From Tetrahymena elliotti 4EA (Eukaryota; Ciliophora; Oligohymenophorea; Hymenostomatida; Tetrahymenidae): a DNA stretch of 64,000 nt. This document shows positions 48,246 to 61,055 of the stretch, in pieces (within the stretch, counting starts at the first letter, position 1; every line of letters starts with the position of its first letter). Below the pieces are notes generated by a model. It was given only the letters and a program-made list of their open reading frames with translations. It was not told where the DNA came from and searched no databases. The stretch lies in the NCBI GenBank assembly GCA_000231825.2, contig JH720374.1, positions 80,426-144,425 of the forward strand. The letters run 5' to 3'. The position numbers and the translations under genes are program-made.

Positions 48246-51200
48246 TCATGAAATCTAGTTTTTATATGTAAAATTATCTGAAATGATTTTGGTTTGCTAC
48301 TTTGAGAATTAAAATTTTTATTGTTGCTATTACTAAGATAAGAAATTGCTATTATTTAGTTGTTATTTTCCTTTAGAAGTGTTCTCCATTATTTGACTCT
48401 TGTTAAAATTCAATTGAAAGCTAAATTGACTTTATTATGGATTTTATTTCTCTCCTTAAAGATTTTTATTATCACAATTTTTTATTTAAGATTATAATGA
48501 CTTATAAGCAATTTACGTTTAAAGATTATTAGGTGAAAGTAAGTGATTGAGCTTTAATGTTTGCAAGCTGTTATTGTATTATTTATTATCCTATTATAAT
48601 ATCTTTTTGTTGCTGTTGTTATTTAGCAGCAAGATCTTTTTAGAATTATCTTAGTTAGAATAAGGAGTATAAAAAGGGTTCTCTAAATTGTTTTTTGATA
48701 CAACTTAATTAGACAATACCTTTGCATGACTTTAAGCTTGAAAGCTACTTTCTTTGTCTGTTTTATCTAACAATTATTATTTTTAATTGCTTTAGAATTA
48801 ATCTGATGTTAATGTATTGCTATGTATATTCAGCAAATTGCTATTATTTAACAAAGTATTATTCTAAAATGATGAATTATTCAGATAAATAGATTTATTT
48901 TAAATGGTTTTATTTTCAATCTATGTATGATTATTAATAATTTGTGATTTTTATATATTTTTAGCATCTTATTTAGGAGATGTAATATTGAGTTGGTGTA
49001 TTGAATAAGACTAAGTTCTGGGTACCCAGTTTTCTTAGCTTGAAGGAGATGCTAAATTGGTTGATTAGTATCTTTTGTGATTTGGTTATTATTAAGATTT
49101 TATTTAAGAATTATTTTATAAAATAGTATTCTGAATATTTTGTAAGTTATGAAATTAATATGTTATTTAGCTGTTACTTTTTATATTCTTTATATTGTCA
49201 TTTTGCAACACATTTTGTTTTTTATCTTGCTAAGCTTCACTGCCTGTATTTTATTAATTACTTCCAAACTTAGTGCTTTATTAACCAGTTTATATTGAAA
49301 TATCAGGAAATTATTTATTTGAAATATCAGGAAATTATTTATTATAATCCATCAAAGAAGTTAATCCTCTTGTGTTGCAATTAAGCAGAGTATTATTAAC
49401 TTTTATGCATTCTTAAATGCTATTCTAAAGATTCTCACTCATTTAGCTTTCAATGTCATTCCACTCTTATATTTCTATTTTTTTATTCACAGATTCCATC
49501 AAATCATTTTAATCATTAGACATTAAAGTTTCTTTCTAATTTTATATTTAGTAAATTTCACTTTATTATGTTTAGAAGACTTGATTGCTTGATGCTTTTT
49601 CTTCATCGTTTTTTATAAGTTAATTTAAGAAACTCTTCTCAGATTCAAATCTTGATGGAGTTACTTAATTTTTTGTGTTTTTAGAAGCATTTTTTGATGG
49701 ACTATAGATGATTAAAGTTTTTGAGTTGTTATTGTTGTTTAAATCATTCTATCTTGAGTTGTAATTTGGAGAGTAGATATCAATCCTTTTTTCATCAACT
49801 ACTCTGTAAGACAGGTCTGTAGATTTATTTCTTTGAGATGTTGGAGATTTAATGTTGTGTAAAGGGGTTTATATATTAGATCTACTTACAATCACTCTCT
49901 ATGGTGATCCATAAACATGGTTTAGGACCTCATTTTTATTTTCTTCTTTTTAACTATCATATTTAGAGAGTCTTTCTTGAATTGAAGTGGAAAAGTAGTG
50001 TCTGCTTGATTCATTTATGAATTTAGCAGTTTAGTATAGAGGATTATCTAAACTACTTTAATATTGGTTTGTCTTTTCTTTAGATGAATTCTTAACTTTT
50101 TCATCAGAATATAAAAATTCTGAATTTTTCAACAATTCTAATCTTTGATTTTATGGGCTGCTAAAAGTGTAAGTATTTGGGTTTAAATTCTATCCATTTT
50201 CCCCTAAGGTTTTTTTTGATATGGAATCATTCAAATCTATTGATTATTGAATTATTTATGAGTACTAAAGATTTTATTCATTTAATTTAAGAATATTTAA
50301 TGATTAAGGGCTTTTCAAAATTGTGTGGTTTAAACTAGCTTCTGGTTAATATGCCTAGATGCAATTAAAATTTTCACTTCTAAAATTCAAGCTTGATAAA
50401 AAAGAATTGCTATTATCAACAGTTGTGCTGTTGTATTGATTAGCATTTTTCACTTAATTCTGAGAATCTTTTATCATTGGTTGACTAATATTTTACTTTC
50501 CAGAAACAAATAGAGGAACATTTTCATTTAAATTAATACTTCTTTGTTAAATTGTATTATTATTACTATTATTCCAAAATGGTAAGGTTTGATTACTGCT
50601 GTTAAACAAATTATTCTAATGAATAGAGAGTGTACTTAGCTAAGGTGATTGTAATTTTGATTGGTTTAAATTTAGGTCATTGCTTAGATAGGAAACATTC
50701 TATTTACTAGCCTAATCATTAGTACTTTTATATAGGATTTCTTTTTATATTTCAACATATTTGTTTTTTTCTTAAGTATTCAAAAGATAATAATTTTTAT
50801 TTGTCTATTCCATCTGCTTTTGGCTTGAAAAATCATTATTTCCATTTAAGTGCAGAGAATTATATTTTTGGTGGACAGCATTAAGAGGAGAAGACAGTTC
50901 TGATTTCCTGTTAGGTAAAACAGCTTAATTAGCTAAAGGATTATAGAACTAAAATGTAGTAGAGAGGGATTAATTCAAAGTAGAAGACTCAGATTATCTT
51001 CTCGCAGTTGTAACAAGAGTGGTTTGATTTTAGTTTAATATATTGTAATTGTCTTTAGAACTAGACCAATTACTAATATAGCTTGAATCTTTATGAGAAT
51101 TGTAATTATCCTTCATGTTGTTAGAGAGTGATTACTCCTTGGTGCTATGTAAAGTTGGGTAATCGCTAATGTTAGAAATCCTGTTTTCGAAGAGACTTTC

Positions 51201-53540
51201 GTTATTTGGAAGTAATTTGTGAATTTATTTTTACTAGCTTAAATTAGGACAGAATTAAGAGGAGTATTTGTTATCTTAACTTTTTTAATTGATTTATTGG
51301 ATATTTTCTTACTCACAATTACTAATTAAATAATTTTTTTGATCCACCAATAAGCTAATATTTCTTGTTTTAATAAAACCTTCATTTTGCAAATTACACT
51401 CAGATATTTTGAATGTAGGAATTTATATTTAATTTATTTATTACTTTATGCTCCTAAATTATTGAGAAGTTGGAGTTAGATTTTTTGTATTCTTCGGTGT
51501 CTTACTATCATAGGATTATGCCATAGAATAGCTTTTGTTTCTTAATATGTTTTAATAATTTTTTTAATCTGTTTCGAGTTACAACTTTATCTCTTTTTAA
51601 ATTCTCTCTTTATCTGTTTCTCCCAATTATTATTTTGATTATTATTTGTTTGTTGAAGTTAGTGCATAATTTTATATTTAATTTAAAAAATTACTTGACT
51701 TGGTACTATTTGAAAATAACACTTCATTTTTATTTATCTAAAACGTATCCACTTCAAAAATTTTTTAACTCAAATCAAGATTCTTCTAATTGAAAGTTTT
51801 TTTTGTCTCGTTATGCCTCAAAGGCTCAGCATTAATAAAATTATTTTGATTTTTTTAGGTAGAATTTAAATTTTATTTAAAATTAATTTCTGGAATATTT
51901 GTTTTTGGTGTTGTTGAATAAATTAAATTTTCAATAAATTCATTTTTTTTCAAGAAAGGGTTATTTTATATTTTCATTTCACCTGTTTTTAGGTAAGAAG
52001 TATAAAGACTTTATTCATCATGCTTTGGAGTTCTTTCTAAGGTGCTTAAATCCAAAGATGGCTTCCTTAATTTTTAACTTAAATTTTATTGATAATCTAG
52101 TTAAAGAGGAACCTTTGCTGTAACAAATTCATCCATAGTTGTAGATACTTCCGTTTGTAAATCCAAATTATGCAATAAATTGAATAATTCAATACAATCA
52201 GGTCTTTTTTCTTCTTTTGCTTCCAACGATGAGCACAATATTTGATAAAGTGAAGGAGAAAAAAGTTGTTTGACTTGCTTTAGTAAATCAGAAATAAGTT
52301 AAAAATTAATAATCACTTCCTAAGTTCTTTCATTTTTTGTATAGAGGTATTTTGAATTTTACATTAATTGCTAGGTTTAATATGAATTTTGCTTAGTTTA
52401 GATCTACTATGAGTTATTAATTTAACTGCTACATTCAATGCTACCACAAAAAATAATTTACAGTAGTAGTATTCCAAAGCTAAATACTTAGCTTTTGTAA
52501 GGATTAAACTCGAATTTGAATATTTATTCTCTTGTCTGGATTTTGTTCTAAGCATTTTAACTTACTGTATTTACTAGTCTATGAAGCTAATTCAATTATT
52601 CTACAGACAGTAGAATATTGTCTTCACAAATCTTTTACAAAAGTGACTTTCTTTTCAAAATTTGTTGAGCAGCGATATGAAAATTTGTATGTGAGAAATC
52701 TTTATTGAAGCATTAGACAATAGAAAGCTTTAAATGACCATCTTCTGTAAAAAATACTGTCTAAGGACGTAAATCGCCATGTATAATAGATTTAGTCTAA
52801 AGTAAGTTCATAGTATTTGCCAATGAGTCTATTATATACCAAATTTCTTTTTCAGTAAAAGCAGGAACAAAAGCTTGTTAATTAGCTCTGGGAGTAGTTT
52901 GGCAAGATGGATATTTTTTACCATTTTATTTTGATAAATTTTTTTAGCTCAAAGAGCTCCTCTATGTAGAGCTAGGAGTAGTCTACTCTGATTTTTTATC
53001 TGCATTTAATTTTGAACTTGATCTTTAGTTAAGCTAGGACATGATCAACTTTCTCTTTTTTAACACACTTAAAAGGTTTTGATTGTAAAAATCGCATTAA
53101 ACTCTTCCTAAAAAGATTTTCTCTTTATTCTAATTTGTAGTGACTATTGTTTATGTAGACTAAATACTTATTAAATTTCTATGAACTATCTTCTAAAGCA
53201 TGTTTACTGACTTCAGTGCTTCATTAAGTTAGTTTTCATCTTAAAATGCTTTTTCTAAAATCAAACAGCTACTTGTAAATTATTGTTAACCTTCTTTGAA
53301 CCCTTAATCTTTTTAGATATCTAAATTCCCATTTAAATTTTGCTACTTCGGTGACTACACAACCCTTTTTTTTATAACAACTACTTTTCCAAAGTAATCA
53401 TCTGTCAATTACATATTCTTATTATTTGAAGAATCTCTTAATAATAAAGATTAGTTAGCTACTTTTTGCTCCTGTTTATTACGCTCACAGTCATACTGAA
53501 TAGAGCACATAGGATAAGTATTAGACTATTAATTACCCAT
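48246..53540 (-). CDS. Pseudokinase-like protein with long Asn/Gln/Ser-rich tail
   Basis: 1,764 residues in one uninterrupted frame of 1,765 codons. It begins MGNQQSN, a good N-myristoylation context that supports this start. Residues ~50-530 resemble a protein kinase. There is a candidate VVVIKKR lysine strand, HRNLISIQ (compare the HxNI motif before beta 4), and IIHGDLRPQTVFFTEDGHLKLS (~250-272) at the catalytic loop. YKSQVFSFGILLLQIIF (~345) matches the subdomain IX motif SDVFSFGVLLWE. The catalytic-loop Asp is kept (HGDLRPQ for HRDLKPEN), but the DFG motif is replaced by SIV and no glycine-rich loop is evident, so activity is doubtful. The remaining ~1,200 residues are low-complexity Asn/Gln/Ser with many TAA/TAG Gln codons. 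Absence of introns is unusual beside its neighbours. The frame continues open upstream of the ATG (see findings). Confidence 0.8.
49296..49343 (-). repeat. In-frame 24-bp tandem duplication
   Basis: The unit TGAAATATCAGGAAATTATT plus TATT occurs twice in exact tandem. On the coding strand it duplicates eight residues (NKQFPDIS) within the low-complexity tail of the pseudokinase-like gene. A recent slippage event is likely. Confidence 0.9.
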
Positions 53541-55003
53541 AATTGTGCGATTTAAAAACCTTTGCTAGTTCCCTTGAAAAAGATTTTAAAAATTGTAAAC
53601 TCTTTCAGTTTATTTTGTATTAATTTTAAAATTATAGCAAAAATAAAAGTAAAAATTAGTTGTTAAGTTTCTAAGATGATGAATTGATTTATGTAAATTC
53701 AATTTCTTCTTTTATTATGAAATTTCTAATACCTGTTTTAGTTAAAAAACTTGATAATTCGATATAGAAAGAGTAAATGATGATCAAATATAATTATCTA
53801 TCAAATATACTTCATACTGAATTTATTAGGGTTGTCCTAGTAGTTAATCTAAATCCCTAAAACTATCTGCAGGATCTATTAACAAAATTTTCTTAATTTA
53901 AGCAAATAAAATACTATCATTTTGATCTCACTTAAGTAAAGATAAGCATTCTCTTCTTCAAAGAATATTTTCAATTTATGGAATATTATTACTTAGAACT
54001 ATTTTTTCATTTCATAAGAAATGCTCAAAATTTTTTTTAACAATATAATTATAGATTTAATTTTAATTGAAAAACTAGTTTATCCTATAGAAAAATAAGC
54101 TTAAAAATAGTTATTTTTTTTATTTAAAATTAAATTCATCTTAGAAAGTAAAATAAGAGATTGCTTCATATTTTAGGATAATTAAATCAATTTATTTTTT
54201 AAAATTTGGTGAATTACAAAGTTATTTCAATAAATTACCATTTCACTTAATAAATAAATTATAGTTATTTTTTAAAATTAACAGTGAATTTTTATGTTTT
54301 TTTTCAACTTAGTTTAACAAAAAATTTCAAAGAGATAATTTTGTTTTCTTTTTGTTAAAAATATTGATCTATTGCCAACAAAATTTAATTTTAAAGAATA
54401 TGTTAAAAAAATTCTTTATTATAAAAATATTAATTTATTAGTTAGTTATCTTTCAAATATTGATTTAAGATTATTTAGTTAACTTATGAAGGTTAGACTA
54501 ATATTTAATTAAGGAAATAAAAATTTTGTGTTTAACTGTTTATTAAAAATTTAATTGCTTAAAAATATTTTTTTTATTACATTTTATTTTGTTCTTTGTT
54601 TTATTTGTTATTTAAAAAAGCATACTTAAAATAATTTATTTTTCATTTGAAAAAATATTTTGCTTTTAAATAATTTAGTCCAAAATATATTTAACAAAAT
54701 TTTAATCAATGGTAAGAAAATTAAAACTTATTAATTGTTTTTTGTAAATTTTGGAGCTATTTGACTGGTTTATCTGTATTATTCTGAAATCAATTAAATA
54801 TTAACAGATTAAATTTTTTTGGAGGAAGTATTTTTAGAAAATATGTCTGTTGCTTATTCTAATTCATTGTGATTAATTTAAAACTAAATTTCAAAGAAAT
54901 CTCCCTCTTTCTTTTTTAGGTAAAAAAAATTCTTTGAGAAAATTAATTAAAAAACAAAGATTAAAAATTTAATAACTAAAAAGTAAAATACTTGTAAACT
55001 AAA
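53541..55003. other. Intergenic, with protein-like remnant at 53720-53998 (minus)
   Basis: The part nearest the pseudokinase gene (53720-53998, minus frame) reads like protein (e.g. KILLIDPADSFRDLDQLLGQ) but contains TGA codons. It may be a 5' exon region or a decayed gene. From about 54000 to 55003 the sequence is pure AT-rich spacer leading to the next plus-strand gene. Confidence 0.4.
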
Positions 55004-58000
55004 ATGAGATAATCAAATTTTGATATGAATCAAGATCAAAAACAATATTCGTTTGGTCAAAAATCTCAGAGACAGCCAGATCTACAGCAATAGGAAAGAT
55101 AGAGTTATATTTAAGGATTAAAGCAATAAAATAGGGTTGTGAATGAAAATTAAGGATATTAGTAATTTTAATAATTTCAATTTTAACGAATGATAATAAA
55201 ATTCATTTTAATTAAAAAGAGCATATTAAGATAATATATAAGAGGATGATGATGACGATGATGAACCTCCTAGACTTGAATATGATTATGATTCTTCTCC
55301 TACTATAACATATTAATAAAGTAATAACTAGCAAATAAATCAAGGATTAGGTAAAATAAATATTAATGATTGATAATGAATCAACATTATTTCTTTGATT
55401 TTTGGTAAAAAAAACAAGATTTAAAGAATTAAAGTGGAAATAAAGCAAATGAAAATAGCACAACAGATCTGAATAGATTTAACTTAAATTAAAAATCTAG
55501 AGATAATTTATCTAATAATGATAATAATATGAATAAATCTTAAAGCACTCCATAGTAAAGATCACTGAATTAAATAGCTAATTCAGCTCAAATAGGAAAC
55601 AGCACTTTTAAATTATAGTAGAAATAGTAAGAGGAGATAGAAAAAAAAGAGGTTAATGAATTAGCGAATGCAATTTAAAAGAAGGTTAATTAAAATGAAA
55701 TTGAAAATAAAAAGGGAAATATTTCAGATTAATTTGGAAAAAAAGAAGATTCTGATGATAAAGAAGCTATTGGAGTTTACATATAGCAATTAAATAAAAT
55801 GATTGAGGCTACTGATAAGCAAATTAAAGAAGAAGTTAAACTTAAAAATATTTTAAAGAAGCTAGAGGAATAAATTTCTTCTGAAAAAAATACCTATGAG
55901 CAATTATACAAATCAGAAAATTTTAAAGTAATTGATGATAATTAAAAAACTTTGTTAGAAAGTAAAACAGAATCAGACATTAAAAAAAATTTGGGAGACA
56001 GTGTTTTAAGTATTATGGGATATTTGGGAATAGCTATAGAAAATAAAAATGTTTAAGCTATGCTATCAACCTAGATTATGAATGTGTGTAAGGTTTATAG
56101 ATCTAGTTAGCAAGAATTAGCATAGCATGAAATATGCAAGCACACTAAAGAGTACATTGAAAAAATTATATAGAGTAAAATGGAGACTGTCCAACATGTT
56201 AAATACAATATTAGAATGCTTGATGATTGCAAAAAATATAGATAAATTTCTAGCAAAATGGCTAACACTATTAAGCAGTTTCATAAAATCATCATTGATG
56301 ATTTAAATAAACTTAAAAATTTTAACCAAGAACTTCCTACTTAATAAGAATTAGAATATAAAAATAAAAATGAGTATCTAGAAAAGTAAATATTAAATGA
56401 ACAAGAAAGAAGAAAAGAGTTAGAAAAGGAACTAAAAAAGAGGATTGATGATTTTAAAACTTTATTCTATGATGCCCAGAAAGCAAAGGAAGTTATCAAA
56501 GAACAACTTAAAGCTATTTAAAAAGAAAAAGAAGAGTTAAAAAAACTTCAAGAAGAGTTAAAGCAAGAAAAGGAAAAAAAGCAGTAAAATTAATCTGATC
56601 AACCACCTAACCCTCCTGGTAAAAATAACAACCTAGAAAATCCCATGAAAAGATCTGACAGGAACTCTAGTGCTTCTGTTTACTTCTATAACAAGTATAT
56701 TCATATTTTATAGAAAATTCATTTAACATTCATCCATAAAACAACATAAAAACACTATTTTTTCACAAACAGCAAATGATAAAAATCATAAAAAAATATA
56801 AAGTATTTAAGAATAATTTAGAATAAATACATGAAATAAAACCACACTAAAAACTAAATTACTTGAAGTAAACAATAATTGATCAAGTTATTTATTTTGC
56901 TATTTATAAAAATATTATTTTTTAGCTCAATTTTGCATACTTTTGATCAAATAATTGTTTCTAATAAGGAGTGATAATAAAATTGATGAAATAAAATTAT
57001 TATTTATATAAAATATATAATATCAACAATAATAAATAATATAGTTTATTTTTCTTTTGACAGTTTTTTTAGCTTAAATTATTTTTAAATAAAGATAATT
57101 GGGAAAAAATCAGAATAAAGATGATGAATTGTAATTGAGCTAAAATAGCAGTGATCATAAAGATTAAAAGAGACCTTTTGTTTAAGAAAACAGGAATAAT
57201 TTTGATGAAGATGCTAATGATGATAATTATTTAGAGACATATGAATCTTATGATTAAAAATCTGATTTATATAGTTAATATCAGAGTTCATATATAAGAC
57301 CTTAGAAGATAGAAACCTAAAATACTACTTCTAATGTATAAACCAATAACACTTAGCAATAATAATATACAAAAGGTTAACAACCCAATTCATAATAAGG
57401 TACTTTCCTATAAGGCTAGTAGTAATAATTTTAATAATAGTAATCGCAATCATCCTAAGGATAATAGCAGTAATATTAATTATAATCATAACAATAATAG
57501 TTGCCATCATAATTGCCTTAATTGTAATTATAAAATTAGATGACATTTTAATAATAAGCAAACTCTCCTACAAATTCTTTCTCATAATAAAATGAAGGCA
57601 AAATTCCAGTATCAAATAACCTTTCATTAAAAATTGGATAGTATTCTCCAATAACATCTCCTAGTAATGATCTAAACATTCAGAATCAATTTTCTCCAAA
57701 TATTAAAAAAGAAATAAATAAAACTGCTGGAAAATCATCTCTCAAAAAGAAAACAAATGATTATAATAATGATGAAGATTAAAGAAATCAATAATTAAGT
57801 ATTGGCTTTTTTGATTTCAATTTTGTACCAAATGAATCACATGGTACAAATAATAATTACTTAAATTCTCATGTTAGAAGCCACTCAAATAATGTAAGGT
57901 CTAGTGGGAAAAAGATATTTGGATCTACTACTAATAGCTTCTACTAATAAACTTAAGGTCCATAAAATTCATTTGGACACTCTTAAATCTATAATTAAAG

Positions 58001-58115
58001 TTACGAAAACAATTAAAGTTAGGTTAGTAATACTTTAAGATAGATGATTTAATAAATATAAACTTAGCAAAAAAGCTTCACTGACGAACTATCAAATTAT
58101 TCAATATTAAATTGA
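55004..58115 (+). CDS. Q-rich coiled-coil protein, unknown function
   Basis: 861 residues in four exons: 55004-55161, 55220-55350, 55419-56694, 57095-58115. Phases are consistent. It has a Gln-rich N-terminus, six Asp in a row near residue 65, and a long coiled coil (~210-490) rich in Lys/Glu with heptad-like spacing. A Pro-containing hinge (QPPNPPG) and a Gln-rich stretch (~600-680, mostly TAA/TAG codons) follow, then an Asn/Ser-rich C-terminus. No enzymatic motif or membrane segment is seen. The last intron is 400 bases, unusually long here. Without it the protein would end after ~28 further codons of AT-rich, non-protein-like sequence at 56779, while the downstream open frame of 340 codons would lack an ATG. 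I therefore join them. Likely a scaffold or condensate-type protein, by composition only. Confidence 0.7.
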
Positions 58116-58602
58116 ATTTGATATGCTTTAAAAGCTGTTATTTCGCTAAAATTCTATAAATCTGTATTTTATATCTATCCTTATCTTCTTTTATCCAAAA
58201 TATCTACTAAAGTTAAAATGTAATATATTGTAATAATCTTTTCTAATCTCTTAATTAACAAGATTACTTACCAATCAATAATATAAATATGTTATGAAAA
58301 TAATTGTTAAAAATTAATCAATTTTGAGATATCTATTTTATAAAATGAATGATTATATGTGTAAAATAATACTAATTAAAGAAATAAAGAAATTATTATT
58401 TTATTAGAAAAAGTATTATTAGTTTTTTAAAACATCCAATTTTTTTGTAAGTTAATATTAAAAATAAAACAATTTAACAAAATACAATTTTAATAATTTA
58501 ATTAGTACCATAAAAATACAAAAACAGTTTAAGACAATAAAAATGTTTGCTGTTTGAAGGATTAATTAAATTTGAATCTAAATATATCAATTTTTATTTA
58601 AC
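58116..58602. other. Convergent intergenic region
   Basis: AT-rich spacer between the 3' ends of the Q-rich protein (+) and the YEATS-domain gene (-). Nothing seen. Confidence 0.5.
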
Positions 58603-60139
58603 TCACATAGGCATATTTGGAGGTGGTTATTGGTATGGATTATTCATTTTAATATTTGGAGCATAATTATTTGGCATCATGTTTATTGGGGGTGGTGGTG
58701 CTTATTATTATTAGATAGGAGCTGCAGGAGGTTAGCCTACTGGATATTAATTAGGAGGATTGTATTAATTTTAAATTTAAGGTGGAGGGGGAATGTTTTA
58801 AATAGGCATATTAGGAGGTTATTGCAATTGTATGTTAGATGGGGTAGAAGGTACACTTCTTATTTATTCATTGGGGAATTCATTAATTTAAGATTAACTT
58901 TGACTGTTTTAGAAATTAGGGGTAGGATATTAAAATTGGTTTCCATCTGAAGATTATTGTTGCTATTATTCTTCTAAGAGCTTCTTTTATTTTAATTCCT
59001 ATTCCTTTTGCAACTATTCAATTTCTTTATTTAAAGCTTCAATATCTTTATCACATTTTTCTAATTCCATCTTTGTTTTTTCATTTTATTCTTTGATAAC
59101 TACTAATGCATCATCTAACTTTTACTTATGATCTTGAGCATCGAATTTCAAGTAATGTTGTTTCCAATCATAATATTCTTCTTCTTCTTTTTCGGCAGCT
59201 GGTAATTCTTCTTCCATTTAAGTATTTTCTCCTTCTCCTTTTGGTTCTTTTACTGGCTTTTCTTCATTTTATAAATATTTCTCAACTCTAAGCATGTCAT
59301 AAAATTCAACCTATTTATCATTCATATAAAAATTACCACATTAATCTTTCATTTTAAATTTTAAATCATATGTTAGTTAATTTCAGTTTGATTCTCTTAT
59401 TTCTTGAATAAAAATATCCTTGTAGCTTTGCATAACTAAATATTTTTAAGATAATAAAAACATATTTACACTGGGATTAACAAAAACTATTTCATCATAG
59501 AATTCTGACACAACTGGCTTCTTTGTGCTTTGAGAATTACCTCCGGATTTAGCTCCATAAAACTTTTTCAAATTAATAATTATTCCATTATCAATTGCAA
59601 AAAAAATAATAGATACTTTGAGTTTATGGACAAGTTCGAGCTAAGGATAATGAGTTTTAAAATGAATTTATATTAAAATATCGAATTCACCCCAACCTTT
59701 TTCTACTACTTCGAAAGGAGGCTTTGTAATTGCTAATAAATAAAAATTTTTTGAGCTTTTTCATAAAGAGGCATTTTGTTTGTTATATAAAAGCTTATTG
59801 TTTACCTCTCTAATGATCAGTAAATGTTTCGTGAAGCACAAATACTACCTTATCTATAAAAGTAGATAAATCTTCATTGTTAGGTCCTCTAACATAAGCA
59901 CACCATCTATGAGTGTTTTTATCAGATTACTTTTTATCTAATTATATTTTGGAAAATTGATGCAATGTGAATCTATGAATTTGTTTAATAAAGATAGCTA
60001 AAAGGCTAAAATCAGGGAATTAAGCTTGCTAAAATTTATTTGAATGCTTTAAAATTATTTTACTTGCTCCTAATGAATATGATATAGTTCCATATACAAT
60101 AGGCTTTGAAAAAGTTTGCTATTTTAATTGAGTGTTCAT
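58603..60139 (-). CDS. YEATS-domain protein (Yaf9/GAS41/TAF14-like) with Pro/Gln-rich tail
   Basis: The first intron (59805-59733) is clear and joins the domain in frame. The YEATS domain (~60-180) shows HRWCAYVRGPNNEDLSTFID, KVVFVLHETFTDHQR, ITKPPFEVVEKGWGEFDI and a C-terminal YDEIVFVNPS. This fold binds acylated histone lysines in chromatin remodelling, acetyltransferase and transcription complexes. An in-frame TGA occurs at 59383-59385, but the same frame stays protein-like for 260 more codons: a coiled coil (QKLDDALVVIKEQNEKTK...) and a Pro/Gln-rich tail. A 159-base GT-AG intron (59469-59311, GTAAAT donor, 53 codons long) would remove the TGA without a frameshift. This gives exons 60139-59806, 59732-59470, 59310-58603 and 434 residues. 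If it is retained, the protein stops at 227 residues. Confidence 0.8.
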
Positions 60140-61055
60140 TTTCTTATATCAATCTATATTTGATTTGCTTACTTAAAATAATATGTATCTATTAAGATTC
60201 TTAACAAATAATAAAAATTTATCAAATTCAATAAAATTATTCACCTCCAAAAATTTAGCGCAATCAATTAAATATTAAAAAAATTCAATTCAAAAACTAG
60301 TTTATTGTTTCATTTTAAATATTAAATATTTTTTTATGAAGGTGCTCTGAAAAATAATTTTTTAATATGATGATTCCTTTCAACAAAAAGAATTTATAAT
60401 ACTTCTTAAAGTATTTTCTTCAATAAATTAACAAAATCTGATCTTATCGTATAGATGAAAGAGAAATATTTATTAATAAATATTATTCAAATAAAATAAA
60501 TTGATCTTTATTATAAACTCCAACAAAAATGTATGGAATATGTTAGATAAATTAAAATTTTAAACAGATTTTGAATAAAAAACACATATAAAAGTAAAAA
60601 AAAGATAGTGTAATTAAATTATTTTATAAACTCATTCACATATTCATTCACTTATCGTTTAATTTAATTCTTCAAGAAAACCTAAAATTTTAAAAATATT
60701 TCTAATAATATCTATCCCTTACAACAAATTTTGTTGAGATATCAAAAAACTTAAATAAAATTATTTTTAGTTAATTGATATATTAAATTAAATAGAGTCA
60801 ATAGCATTTTTTAAATATTTTTGAATAAAACAGTTTGAAAAGCGAATACATTTCAGAGGTTTGTTCTTTGATAATTTATTTAGAATTTAGATAATTAATC
60901 AATAAATCAATCAAAAAGATAACTAACAATTTTTAGATATATATATCATAATATACTTCAAAAATTTCAAAATTTTTGCAAAGAAATAAATAGATTTATA
61001 AATTATTCAAAAATCTCCCATTTTTAAGTAGAAATAAAGAAGAAATAGTATACAA
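60140..61055. other. Divergent intergenic region
   Basis: AT-rich spacer between the YEATS gene (-) and the dynein light chain gene (+). It should hold both promoters; no motif is defensible. Confidence 0.5.

Noticed and set aside
53720..53998. Mitochondrial DNA insertion (TGA = Trp) upstream of the pseudokinase
   Set aside because: The same frame uses TAA as a sense codon, which ciliate mitochondria use as stop, so a mitochondrial origin does not fit.
57331..57561. Minus- and plus-strand short frames over a TAA/TAG-rich tract
   Set aside because: These are other-frame readings of the Gln-rich exon of the coiled-coil gene.
58630..58950. Plus-strand open frame rich in Trp/Leu/Arg
   Set aside because: It is the antisense of the Pro/Gln-rich tail of the YEATS gene, and the coding strand is clearly minus.
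59383..59385. Selenocysteine or Trp recoding at the in-frame TGA of the YEATS gene
   Set aside because: A 3n GT-AG intron with a good GTAAAT donor explains it more simply, and no YEATS selenoprotein is known to me.
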